From positions 4,586,501 through 4,650,500 of the forward strand of contig NC_069367.1 of assembly GCF_021730395.1 (NCBI RefSeq): DNA of 64,000 bases. The letters run 5' to 3'. Shown here one piece after another: positions 35,705 to 47,260 of this stretch. The position numbers were made by a program, and so were the translations under genes. Every line of letters begins with the position of its first letter. Positions within the stretch are counted from its first letter, which is position 1. Source of the DNA: Mercenaria mercenaria (Eukaryota; Mollusca; Bivalvia; Venerida; Veneridae). Below the pieces are notes generated by a model. That model ran no database searches. It worked only from the letters and a program-made list of their open reading frames with translations, and was not told the origin of the DNA.

Positions 35705-38700
35705 CTATAATAATGACTGTTCTATCATAATGCTGTCATACCCATCTGGAGGGTCGTTGTAGAAATTTGTAAACTGAACATCTAACGTTGCCCCTTCGTC
35801 AACTGAAAGTAGATCAAATGCACAGGTATGAAATAAGGCTCTGAGCCATGAAATGTTGAAGGGATATTTCCTGGTCCAATTATGCCAAACTATTTAAATA
35901 TTGATCCATGCAGAAAGAAGTTATAGTCTGGACATGGGACACAACTTAAAACATTTGAACCTTTAGAGTTACCATGATCTTTGAGTTATGGGTCTAATTG
36001 TCTTATTATGGTGTGTGAATGTGCACCCATCAATGCATAAAATGCTACAGACAGGCCAAAGATGGGAAATCTTTGACCTCAATATTTGACATTAACCTCT
36101 GAGCTACAGAACTGGACCTTGCAAGGACACATTGTCCTGTTATGGTGAAAGTTTCTGCCTAGTCACCAAAATATCCATTCATGTAAAGCCCATAAAAAAC
36201 CTTGCCTCAAAGCTTTGATTTCTACTTATTTGACCTTGACCATTAAGCTCGGACTCTGAGGCTTGCACAGGACATATTCATCTTGTTATGAGGAATGTTT
36301 TCCATCAACCCATAAAATGTTTAAGACTGCACAAAGAAACATGACCTAAAATCTTCTTACCTATCATCCCTAAAACTGGTTTTCATCAATAAATAAATGA
36401 ATACTGGAAACTGCCAAACTTACCACAGAACACAGGGTAAACTGTTCCCTTTATACCAAGTACAGGAGTATTCACACTTACCATAGAACACAGGGTAAAA
36501 TGTTCCCTTTATACCTAATACAGGAGTGTTCACACTTACCATAGAACACAGGGTAAAATGTTCCCTTTATACCAAGTACAGGAGTATTCACACCTACCAT
36601 AGAACACAGGGTAAAATGTTCCCTTTATACCAAGTACAGGAGTATTCACACTTACCATAGAACACAGGGTAAAATGTTCCCTTTATACCAAGTACAGGAG
36701 TATTCACACTTACCATAGAACACAGGGTAAAATGTTCCCTTTATACCTAATACAGGAGTGTTCACACTTACCATAGAACACAGGGTAAACTGTTCCCTTT
36801 ATACCAAGTACAGGAGTATTCACACTTACCATAGAACACAGGGTAAAATGTTCCCTTTATACCTAATACAGGAGTATTCACACTTACCATAGAACACAGG
36901 TAAACTGTTCCCTTTATACCAAGTACAGGAGTATTCACTCTACCATAGAAACACAGGGTAAAATGTTCCCTTTATACCAATACAGGAGTGTTCACACTTA
37001 CCATAGAACACAGGGTAAACTGTTCCCTTTATACCAAGTACAGGAGTATTCACACTTACCATAGAACACAGGGTAAAATGTTCCCTTTATACCTAATACA
37101 GGAGTATTCACACTTACCATAGAACACAGGGTAAACTGTTCCCTTTATACCTAATACAGGAGTATTCACACTTACCATAGAACACAGGGTAAACTGTTCC
37201 CTTTATACCTAATACAGGAGTATTCATACTTACCATAGAACACAGGGTAAAATGTTCCCTTTATACCAAGTACAGGAGTGTTCACACTTACCATAGAACA
37301 CAGGGTAAACTGTTCCCTTTATACCTTATACAGGAGTCTTCATACTTACCATAGAACACAGGGTAAACTGTTCCCTTTATACCTAATACAGGAGTATTCA
37401 TACTTACCACAGAACACAGGGTAAACTGTTCCCTTTATACCTAATACAGGAGTATTCACACTTACCATAGAACACAGGGTAAACTGTTCCCTTTATACCA
37501 AGTACAGGAGTATTCACACTTACCACAGAACACAGGGTAAACTGATCCCTTTATACCTAGTACAGGAGTATTCATACTTACCATAGAACACAGGGTAAAC
37601 TGTTCCCTTTATACCAAGTACAGGGGTATTCACACTTACCATGGAACATAGGGTAAACTGTTCCCTTTATACCTAATACAGGAGTATTCACACTTACAAT
37701 AGAACACAGGGTAAACTGTTCCCTTTATACCTAATACAGGACTATTCAGACTTACCATAGAACACAGGGTAAACTGTTCCCTTTATACCTAATACAGGAC
37801 TATTCAGACTTACCATAGAACACAGGGTAAATTGTTCCCTTTATACCTAATACAGGACTATTCAGACTTACCATAGAACACAGGGTAAATTGTTCCCTTT
37901 ATACCTAATACAGGACTATTCATACAGGGTAAACTGTTCCCTTTATACCTAATACAGGAGTATTCATACTTACCATAGAACATAGGGTAAACTGTTCCCT
38001 TTATACCTAATACAGGACTATTCAGACTTACCATAGAACACAGGGTAAATTGTTCCCTTTATACCTAATACAGGACTATTCATACAGGGTAAACTGTTCC
38101 CTTTATACCTAATACAGGAGTATTCACACTTACCATAGAACACAGGGTAAACTGTTCCCTTTATACCTAATACAGGAGTATCCATACTTACCATAGAACA
38201 CAGGGTAAACTGTTCCCTTTATACCTAATACAGGAGTATTCACAATTACCATAGAACACAGGGTAAATTGTTCCCTTTATACCTAATACAGGACTATTCA
38301 TACAGGGTAAACTGTTCCCTTTATACCTAATACCGGAGTATCCATACTTACCATAGAACATAGGGTAAACTGTTCCCTTTATACCTAAAACAGGACTATT
38401 CATACTTACCATAGAACACAGGGTAAAATGTTCCCTTTATACCTAATACAGGAGTATTCATACTTACCATAGAATGCAGGGTAAACTGTTCCCTTTATAC
38501 CAAGTACAGGAGTATTCATACTTACCATAGAATGCAGGGTAAACTGTTCCATTTATACCAAGTACAGGAGTATTCATACTTACCATAGAACACAGGGTAA
38601 ACTGTTCCCTTTATACCAAGTACAGGAGTATTCATACTTACCATAGAACACAGGGTAAACTGTTCCATTTATACCAAGTACAGGAGTATTCATACTTACC

Positions 38701-41700
38701 ATAGAACACAGGGTAAACTGTTCCCTTTATACCAAGTACAGGAGTATTCATACTTACCATAGAACACAGGGTAAACTGTTCCCTTTATACCAAGTACAGG
38801 AGTATTCATACTTACCATAGAACACAGGGTAAACTGTTCCCTTTATACCTAATACAGGAGTATTCATACTTACCATCGAATGCAGGGTAAACTGTTCCCT
38901 TTATACCTAGTACAGGAGTATTCATACTTACCATGGAACACAGGGTAAACTGTTCCCTTTATACCAAGTACAGGACTATTCAGACTTACCATGGAACACA
39001 GGGTAAACTGTTCCCTTTATACCTAATACAGGACTATTCAGACTTACCATGGAACACAGGGTAAACTGTTCCCTTTATACCTAATACAGGAGTATTCATA
39101 CTTACCATAGAACATAGGGTAAACTGTTCCCTTTATACTTAATACAGGACTATTCAGACTTACCATCGAACACAGGGTAAATTGTTCCCTTTATACCTAA
39201 TACAGGACTATTCATACTTACCATGGAACACAGGGTAAACTGTTCCCTTTATACCTAATACAGGACTATTCATACTTACCATGGAACACAGGGTAAACTG
39301 TTCCCTTTATACCTAATACAGGACTATTCATACTTAACATGGAACACAGGGTAAACTGTTCCCTTTACACCTAATACAGGAGTATTCATACTTAACATGG
39401 AACACAGGGTAAACTGTTCCCTTTATACCTAATACAGGACTATTCATACTTAACATGGAACACAGGGTAAACTGTTCCCTTTATACCTAATACAGGACTA
39501 TTCATACTTACCATGGAACACAGGGTAAACTGTTCCCTTTATACCAAGTACAGGACTATTCATACTTAACATGGAACACAGGGTAAACTGTTCCCTTTAT
39601 ACCAAGTACAGGACTATTCATACTTAACATGGAACACAGGGTAAACTGTTCCCTTTATACCTAATACAGGACTATTCATACTTAACATGGAACACAGGGT
39701 AAACTGTTCCCTTTATACCAAGTACAGGACTATTCATACTTACCATGGAACACAGGGTAAACTGTTCCCTTTATACCTAATACAGGACTATTCATACTTA
39801 ACATGGAACACAGGGTAAACTGTTCCCTTTTATACCAAGTACAGGACTATTCATACTTACCATGGAACACAGGGTAAACTGTTCCCTTTTATACCTAATA
39901 CAGGACTATTCATACTTAACATGGAACACAGGGTAAACTGTTCCCTTTATCCCTAATACAGGACTATTCATACTTACCATGGAACACAGGGTAAACTGTT
40001 CCCTTTATACCTAATACAGGACTATTCATACTTAACATGGAACACAGGGTAAACTGTTCCCTTTATACCTAATACAGGACTATTCATACTTACCATGGAA
40101 CACAGGGTAAACTGTTCCCTTTATACCTAATACAGGACTATTCATACTTACCATGGAACACAGGGTAAACTGTTCCATTTATACCAAGTACAGGACTATT
40201 CATACTTACCATGGAACACAGGGTAAACTGTTCCCTTTATACCTAATACAGGACTATTCAGACTTACCATGGAACACAGGGTAAACTGTTCCCTTTATAC
40301 CAAGTACAGGACTATTCAGACTTACCATAGAACACAGGGTAAATTGTTCCCTTTATACCTAATACAGGAGTATTCATACTTACCATAGAACACAGGGTAA
40401 ACTGTTCCCTTTAAACCTAATACAGGAGTATTCATACTTACCATAGAACACAGGGTAAATTGTTCCCTTTAAACCTAATACAGGAGTATTCACACTTACC
40501 ATAGAACACAGGGTAAACTGTTCCCTTTATACTTAATACAGGAGTATTCACACTTACCATAGAACACAGGGTAAACTGTTCCCTTTATACTTAATACAGG
40601 AGTATTCACACTTACCATAGAACACAGGGTAAACTGTTCCCTTTATACTTAATACAGGAGTACTCACACTTACCATAGAACACAGGGTAAACTGTTCCCT
40701 TTATACCAAGTACAGGAGTATTCATAGGCTTATCATTGAGTCGGAAGTTAAGTTCTACATGGTCGTATGTCAACCCCTGCAAAGAAATGATTAAATTTAC
40801 AACAAAAAGAGAAATATCATTACATTTATTAGCACTTCTTTTGCTCTAGCATTTAAATCTATCAACTGTTTAAAAGTATTCTATCTTTGCAGCTAGAAAT
40901 TTTAATAAGCATTTTATAAGAACATGTGTCTCATCTTTTTAATACTGTGTGTTATGATGTTGCCATCTGGCATATTTTTAATTAAAGCATAGCCTCACAG
41001 CAAAAATGCAAATGATTCATAAGAAATAGAAACCAAAACTTCAGAAAATAACCGTACAAAGCCATTTCATCTATGATAGATAACTGTAATCAGAATATGT
41101 ATTTATTTTTTCTAAATCCTTCAACTACTGACTTTCTTATTTGTCTTGGGGTAGCATCATTTTTCAGCTGTAAATTTCAGTTATGGAAAGAATGGTAGTA
41201 GATATAACCGGTGTTCCTGGATTCTGTACCAGTACTCACCTATTCCCTGCAAGTAACTGCCAACTTCTCCAAATGAGGCATGCCATGAGAAAACCAACAT
41301 AGTGACTTTGCGACCAGCATGGATCCAGACCAGCCTGCGCGGATGGATTCATGCTGGTCACAAATGCACTACACTGGTTTTCTCATGGCGCGGCTCAAAT
41401 GAATCTGAGGTTAAGGATGAAAGCTTTAAGACACAATGTCTGTTATCAAATCTTCAGAGAGAAATGTAGGTCTTGCCAAGGAATCAAACCCATGAAACGG
41501 GGTCTGCAGAACTGTGCTCTCCCTAATGAGCTAAGTACACTGGTTTCATAATGACCCTCTGACTAAAGCCCTCATGCTATTAAGTCACCAGGTTTGTCAT
41601 TATCACCAGAAGGCACACTCAAGACATGTATTAACCTCTAATTACATGCATAACTACTTTTGTGATAAAACTTACCACGACATCGCCCTCTTGTAGAGTC

Positions 41701-44700
41701 TCCGGGAGTTTTCCTTTCTCCTCATTATTGTGAAACAACCTCCCATCATGCCTCAGTACCCATGATTCCTCTGTGTCACCTAGAGGAACTCTGTTGATGC
41801 TACATTTTCTAGTTGCTAAACCAACACCCCATACACCTGCACAGAGAAAACGATATAAATATTCAATATTCTCCTCAGAATTTTAATTTTTGCTTTTAAA
41901 GATACTGACAATTATAGACTTTATCATTATGTTTAAATAAATATGATAATTTTCCTTCCAAAGAAACAGATGTAGTGTAAAATTGCAAACTGCAAAATGT
42001 AAACCTTTATTTATGACTGTACACCCATTGGATTGTTTGTCAGTTTTACAATCTACGCACGGGAAAATATTCTCATTCAATATGTTCTCAAGATCATTGT
42101 CATCATCATCAGCATCATCATCAATATCAACATCACCACAATCATCATCACTAATATCATACATGTAATCAACATCACCATACTAAGAATCATCATAACA
42201 TTAATCATCGTCACCATCATCATACTTGTAATCATCATCATCCTTATCACCATAACCATAATCATCACCATCCAACCATAATCATCATCATCAACATTAT
42301 AACCATAATCATCATATTAATTATCTTTACCATTACCATAACAATTGCCATAGAAGCCAGGGACTTTTTCAGATTTTGGAGACACTACTAGTGCCAGTAA
42401 AATTGGGGAAAATATGTCCTTAATAAAAGACTTTTGTTAACAAATGGCAGACTGTTTTTTATCACTTTTAGGGCAAGGGGGGTGGGGGTGCCTTTTGGAG
42501 TGGTAAATAGGCTCCATACCAAAATGGAAGTTTGTTAAAAATGTCACACTGTTGTTGCAGAACACATGTATATGTCACCAGAAATCTCTGCAAACAAAGC
42601 TGCTGAAATGTACGTAGTGCCCCCAAAGGCACAGGGTTGTTTCATGCTACATTTTCCTGACCTGTTCAGGCTGTTGCATCAGCATTTTTCTGCCCTTGTT
42701 AAATCATCATCATATTTATGATATAATCAAAACTGCATAGATTTATGTTACCTGAAGATTGAACTTTAATCTCAAAGTATGCCTTATCTTGATTTATTGG
42801 AGCATTTGAAAAAGCAGCACCAGTACCACATATTCTACGACCATTTTTCACTATTACAACCTCTGAACCTGAAACGGTATAGATGTCAATATCAAATATT
42901 GCTAGGACTGTATCAACAGAAAAAAAACAAACAATCATAATATGTAAGTGTTTCAAAGACTTTCCATAGCTTCTCTATATATAAGTTTGTCCACAATCTC
43001 TCCATCAGTGTTCCCACTGACATTTAAAGTTGGGGGTGAAAACTGAGTTTTTCTTACACTTTTGTACCCCCTCACTAAGAGATATATAACAGCTGTCTCC
43101 AAAACTGGGGGTGCAAAGTACCATTCTGGGGGTGAGAAACACACATTTTGGGGATCTTCCTGGAATCCCTGGATAAAGATTGGTTTCCGTCATTGTTAGT
43201 GGCGAATATATGCCAATATGTAATGCCGGGATCTAGCGCAATTGGTTCCCATCATCGTACATAGTGAGCGTTAAATGCTGGGACACTAAGGGTGTAACGA
43301 TATATCGAAATTCATTGTATCACGATACATTAGTCTGGCGATATGCGTATTGTATCATTGGCTTGTTTCTCAATACAGAAACGATACAATGAAAAGCAGA
43401 AACAATGAATGATATCTTTCATACAATCAGTGTTAAATATGGTAACTAAACAAATGTATCATTTATTACTGTTTCTTAAACTTTAAAGGAAAATTTCAAG
43501 TAGTTGCCAAGTGTATGAACATTGAATTTTTTTTCATTTTGTCACATGAATGATTACTTATGGTATTCAATGTGTATGGTGACATGTACCATATCACTGC
43601 ATTTGTATCAGGATACGTATTGTATCGTAAGACTAGCGTATCGTTACACATTGTCTGTAACGTAATAAAACAGCTATATTTAGTGTAATCACCATCTTGA
43701 CTAGTTGCTTACATCATTGCTGTATGTCAACTATAAAGGATGCAATGATTTTTAAGATAAGTGGAACTAATCTTACTAAAACATAAAAAATTGGAGATTT
43801 TTTTCGCCACTAGACTAGGGAAAAGTGATCTTTTAGGGAAAAATTTTGAAGTGTCTAGCCGTCCAGTAACCGGACGCCTAGCCTGCGTTCTAGCCGTCCG
43901 GTTACCGGACGACTAGCAAATCCTCGGAAGATTTTCTAGCCATCCGGTAATAGATTTCCGAATGAATAAATGATGATTTTATATAGTTTTAATGTTATTT
44001 ACTTAAGATATCGATAGTTATCTGCAAACAAAATTTTGAGTGAATACATATTGAAGATTTACAATAAATCACTGCATTAATTAGCCGATAAAACGGAACT
44101 TTGCCGAAATCAATAATGGCGAGATCGCCGTGACGTCACTCATTAAAAACTGTTCATCTGATGGCTTTTATTTTCAGAATATTTAAATTTTAACAACTTT
44201 TCACTGGATTTTGAAAATTAAAACAGTTTTGAAAATTTAATAGATTCTACTAAAAATTTTCATATTCAGTATTCAAATATTTTTTTAATGAACAACTGTT
44301 TCAAATGACATTTAATTTCAATAGCAGCAGTGTGATGTTCAAAACCTTTAGTAAAACAGTAGTTAAGCGTTTATAATTAATTCATTTTATTTTGAAATAA
44401 TGTCAAAATTAATGCTATTAAAAATTAATTAATGAATTGCTTGTTTTATAAGCTTTCCATTCTTCAAAACAAATATGTTTTTTGTTTTAAGAATTAAAGT
44501 TTAGGCTTTTAGAAAAACATCACTTTTACAAAATAACATGGACGTTAGGCGATCAATGTTTTATCATTTCTAAAAATAGAATATCAACGGATTTGTATAC
44601 AAACACGATCTCATTCGTTATATTGACTAAAAAATCAGACAAGTATTGATATCTTAATTAAGTAAATAACATTTAAAACTGCATAAAATCATTACTTATT

Positions 44701-45318
44701 CATTAAGAAATCAATTACCGGACTGCTAGAAAATCCAGAGGATTTGCTAGTTGTCTGGTAACCGGACGGCTAGAACGCAGGCTAGGCATCCGGTTACTGG
44801 ACGGCTTGACACTTCTGATAAATTTTCCGAGTGGAAGACACCCACTATCAGCGTCACTTTAAAGTAAAAAAAAAACAAACCTGATTACACAAAACTTCTG
44901 AAAATTGGAGGTTCGTAGACTGTACCCCTAATACTAGGCCCTATACAATCCCCTAATACGCCTGTCTAGAGGCATGGATCCATACCTCTAGAATCAGTGT
45001 CTAGCTACGGATCCCCCTAGAAACTGAACCTAAATGATAAAGTGGCAGTTTTGGATGGTAAAACTTAAAACACTTTTTTGACAACTAAGAATAAATACAT
45101 TTTCATTTTGTATGACCAGTGAACAGCATCCACTAGATAAGCGAATGTTGGTTGTGTCATAAATACTTCACAGCAAAACCAACGAAAATCAGCAAATTTG
45201 CCATTTCCCTACCCATGTTTGTTGTGTCCAGTTGTACTGATGGAATCTCTTGTAATCGAATGTGACCGGGATTTGTGTCACCGAAACATCTCCGCAAACA
45301 GCAAAATACATCTGCCAT
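35705..45318 (-). CDS. SPRYD7: SPRY domain-containing protein 7, complete, 5 exons
   Basis: Coding exons are 45213-45318, 42752-42868, 41676-41836, 40674-40776 and 35705-35802, all with GT-AG borders and matching phases, giving 194 residues (human SPRYD7 has 196). Residues 1-35 start MADVFCCLRRCFGD, matching the human Cys-rich N-terminus that could be lipid-modified (inference). Exon 2 encodes VVIVKNGRRICGTG, nearly identical to human. Exon 3 has GVWGVGLATRK and LFHNNEEKGKLP. Exon 4 has LTYDHVELNFRLNDKPMNTP. Exon 5 ends QFTNFYNDPPDGYDSIMIEQ plus SLL. The single SPRY fold is expected to bind a partner protein; its role is poorly known. Intron 4 is filled by about 74 repeats of the exon 4 end plus its donor. 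Introns 1 to 3 carry transposons and a CAT microsatellite. The divergent neighbour is the NEK kinase gene. Confidence 0.95.
35803..36414. other. SPRYD7 intron 4, part without the 58-bp repeat
   Basis: Weak repeated phrases (GAACCTTTAGAGTTACC, TTGACATTAACCTCTGAGCT, TGACCATTAAGCTCGG) suggest an old minisatellite with a unit of about 130 bp. No gene is seen. Confidence 0.4.
36415..40731 (-). repeat. 58-bp tandem array of exon 4 end plus splice donor
   Basis: About 74 head-to-tail copies. Read on the minus strand, each unit contains the exon 4 codons for NTPVLGIKGTVYPVFY, then ATG or TATG, then a GTAAG donor and a few intron bases. The first unit (about 40674-40731) is the real end of exon 4. 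Units vary: three shortened copies of about 44 bp near 37920, 38083 and 38300 lack the donor, and several copies between 39330 and 40050 read TTAAG instead of GTAAG. A few have an extra T. Because 58 is not a multiple of three, consecutive units fall into different frames. Confidence 0.97.
40777..41203. other. SPRYD7 intron 3, nothing recognised
   Basis: Plain AT-rich intron sequence next to the exon 4 acceptor TTTCTTTGCAG. Confidence 0.5.
41204..41560 (-). mobile_element. SINE family 2 split by MITE family 1
   Basis: The minus-strand SINE body (complement of GTACTGGTACAGAATCCAGG, near 41218-41237) is interrupted at 41275-41396. It continues to a decayed tRNA-like head near 41470-41545 (complement of TAGCTCATTAGGGAG and GGTTTGATTCC). 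It lies in SPRYD7 intron 3. Confidence 0.65.
41275..41396. mobile_element. Foldback MITE family 1, internally deleted copy
   Basis: Starts GAGGCATGCCATGAGAAAAC and ends GGCGCGGCTC; AAAT is duplicated at 41271-41274 and 41397-41400. About 110 bp of the centre is missing compared with full copies. It is inserted in a SINE. Confidence 0.85.
42095..42350. repeat. CAT/ATC microsatellite region
   Basis: Interrupted trinucleotide repeats of CAT, ATC and ACC over about 250 bp in SPRYD7 intron 2. Open frames on both strands here are products of the repeat. Confidence 0.9.
43291..43649. mobile_element. Small TIR element with GTGTAACGATA ends
   Basis: Left GGTGTAACGATATATCG and right TATCGTTACAC form inverted termini around about 360 bp with repeated ATACGTATTGTATCG words. 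No transposase. It lies in SPRYD7 intron 1. Confidence 0.55.
43848..44815. mobile_element. Long-TIR DNA element, about 970 bp
   Basis: Terminal inverted repeats of roughly 110 bp start GAAGTGTCTAGCCGTCCAGT and carry internal palindromes such as CCGGTTACCGG, CTAGCCTGCGTTCTAGCCG and GGATTTGCTAG. The AT-rich centre has no transposase. It lies in SPRYD7 intron 1. The ends continue imperfectly outward, so the exact border is uncertain. Confidence 0.7.
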
Positions 45319-45778
45319 TGTAAAATGCCGATTAACAAGAATTTATACAAGAAATATTTTGTCAGATTTTTCGATATCCATAAGTCGCTGTTTAACAGAC
45401 GCTCATTAATCTTACCTAAATATTTCAATGAGCGTCTCAGTAACAATGATGTTGAAAATTTTATCCGGAAGTTGTCAGAAATGAGTACTCTCCAGTGATG
45501 AGATTTGGCGCGTGAATTTGACAGGTTCCCATACTTCAATATTTTATTTCAGGGCAAGGGGACTTACTGAGTACTTTGGCAAAGGGGAATCAAATGCGTC
45601 ATGCGAAGTTAGCTTTACGGGAAAAATTCATGATTTGAAATTATATCTCGTGAGCCTTCTAAGGGGTCTGCCTAAGGGAAAATCTGTTCATCCCCCTCCC
45701 CTACGTCGTAAATTCAAAACGGTTCCCCTTAAGTAAATTATCCGTAAGTTCAAAGTGATTTGAATGTGTAAGCAGAGG
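45319..45778. promoter_or_regulatory. SPRYD7 upstream region (putative 5' UTR and promoter)
   Basis: This follows directly upstream of the SPRYD7 start codon. A hairpin GACGCTCATT...AATGAGCGTC lies at about 45399-45438. No TATA box was identified. The assignment rests on position only. Confidence 0.3.
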
Positions 45779-45912
45779 TAGTCCAAATAATTGTATGCGA
45801 GAGTTGAATATCGTTATATTTTTTTGACTTGTCAATATCTGCTCCTCTAGGTAGACAACGTAAAATAAATGTAAAATCGGTCTACCTAAGGTCTCATAAT
45901 TATTTAGACTAC
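45779..45912. mobile_element. Short TIR element with 9-bp target duplication
   Basis: Ends TAGTCCAAATAATTGTA and TAATTATTTAGACTAC; AAGCAGAGG is duplicated at 45770-45778 and 45913-45921. Probably an internally deleted relative of the element at 46274. Confidence 0.8.
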
Positions 45913-46273
45913 AAGCAGAGGATGCCGTTAGTCAAAATAATTCGACATTCAGATTGTTTTATATTTGTGAGGGGCAATCGAAACGTCAAAAACTGAATGA
46001 CCAAAATAATGGAAGTTAAATCACAGTACACAGTCCTGTAAAGTTATTGTTTTTATATGGCGTGTAAACACACAGTAAACGTTGATCGTGTACAGTACAT
46101 ACAAAGGTTTAAATCACCAGAAGATTCGTAATTTTGGATATTATTCGATAATTTTAACATAGATTAATGAGGAATTGAATCCCCTTTAGATACATGTAAG
46201 TTATATTTTAATTTATGGCCAATTCGTGAAATAATCGACATATAAACCTATAGCATGTAAAGTGCCGGCAGCG

Positions 46274-46941
46274 TAGTCCAAATAATTGTACTCGAGAGTT
46301 GAATATCGTTATATTATTTTGACTTGTCGATATCCGCCTCCGAGTACAAACCAGAAAAGGTAAAGAATGTGGTAGCACTGTCCTCTTCTTTCTGTAAGTA
46401 ACACCCAATGGAATCCGTTGGGCGGGAATTATGTTATAATAATGCAACGGATAAAAAAAAAAAATACATACATAGAAAGCCTGTAATTTTTCCTTTTCAA
46501 TGATGTATATATTACCGAGATTTTTTGAGAAAAATTCAAACTATGGCAGTTAAAAAATTGCCAAGGTTTAACACGAGTGTACTACATATTGGAAAATGGC
46601 CGATCACCGGTAAACACATTACTACACGAAGCGTTTTCATTGGTCACGCCTCCGACCGCCATTACATGAAGACGATTGAAACGTTAGAGGTTTAAATTTT
46701 TTACAACAGAAATTCTTGATAAATATGTCCTGTTCTTATGTTTTTTATTTACTATTTATGATTTAAAACAACAGGTAAACAGTTAGGGCTAAAGAAAAAT
46801 CGTGACTACTGATAAATCGTAATTTCAATTGACCACAGTTTCCACCACAGTTTTGATTGTTTCTGGTTGAGACCTCTAGGTAGACAACGTAAAATATCAA
46901 AATGTAAAATCGGTCTGCCCGAGGTCTCATTATTTAGACTA
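46274..46941. mobile_element. Longer relative with 8-9 bp target duplication
   Basis: Same termini as the 134-bp element (GTAGTCCAAATAATTG and TATTTAGACTAC), with CCGGCAGCG on both sides (46265-46273 and 46942-46950). The 668-bp interior shares the AGGTAGACAACGTAAAAT segment and has an extra middle portion containing a GC-richer block near 46600-46680. No transposase frame. Confidence 0.75.
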
Positions 46942-47260
46942 CCGGCAGCGATGAAAATTTCATTGGAAGTTGCTTAAACTATTTTGGTCATTCGAGTGTT
47001 TGACGTGAGTGGGGATATTGCCCATATGAAAAAAATATCTCGATATTTGCTAGGATCGCGTCAAATTAGTTTGACTAAGGATGCTGTAATTATAAGTGGC
47101 TATAGTTTGGTTTATTGGGTAGACCAGCTTACTGTCGCTGAGTGGCTGCTTTTTAATTTCTGACATTTAATTGTAGACACCATGACCGTCACAATTAATA
47201 CAAAACAAACGCTTTGGATTAGTTCGACTAGCTTATCAGGATGCCTAATTTTATGAACTG

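Noticed and set aside
38188-38412. 74-codon minus-strand open frame
   Set aside because: It is a product of the 58-bp array read through successive frames, not a separate gene.
36415-40731. CRISPR-like array or satellite DNA
   Set aside because: There are no unique spacers, the units are contiguous, and the unit equals a SPRYD7 exon end with its donor. The genome is eukaryotic.
41883-42281. Overlapping frames of Asp, Ile and Met repeats
   Set aside because: They are translations of the CAT/ATC microsatellite.
45189-45539. 116-codon minus-strand frame and a 78-codon plus-strand frame
   Set aside because: SPRYD7 exon 1 uses a different frame here, shown by its match to the human N-terminus and by exon phase.
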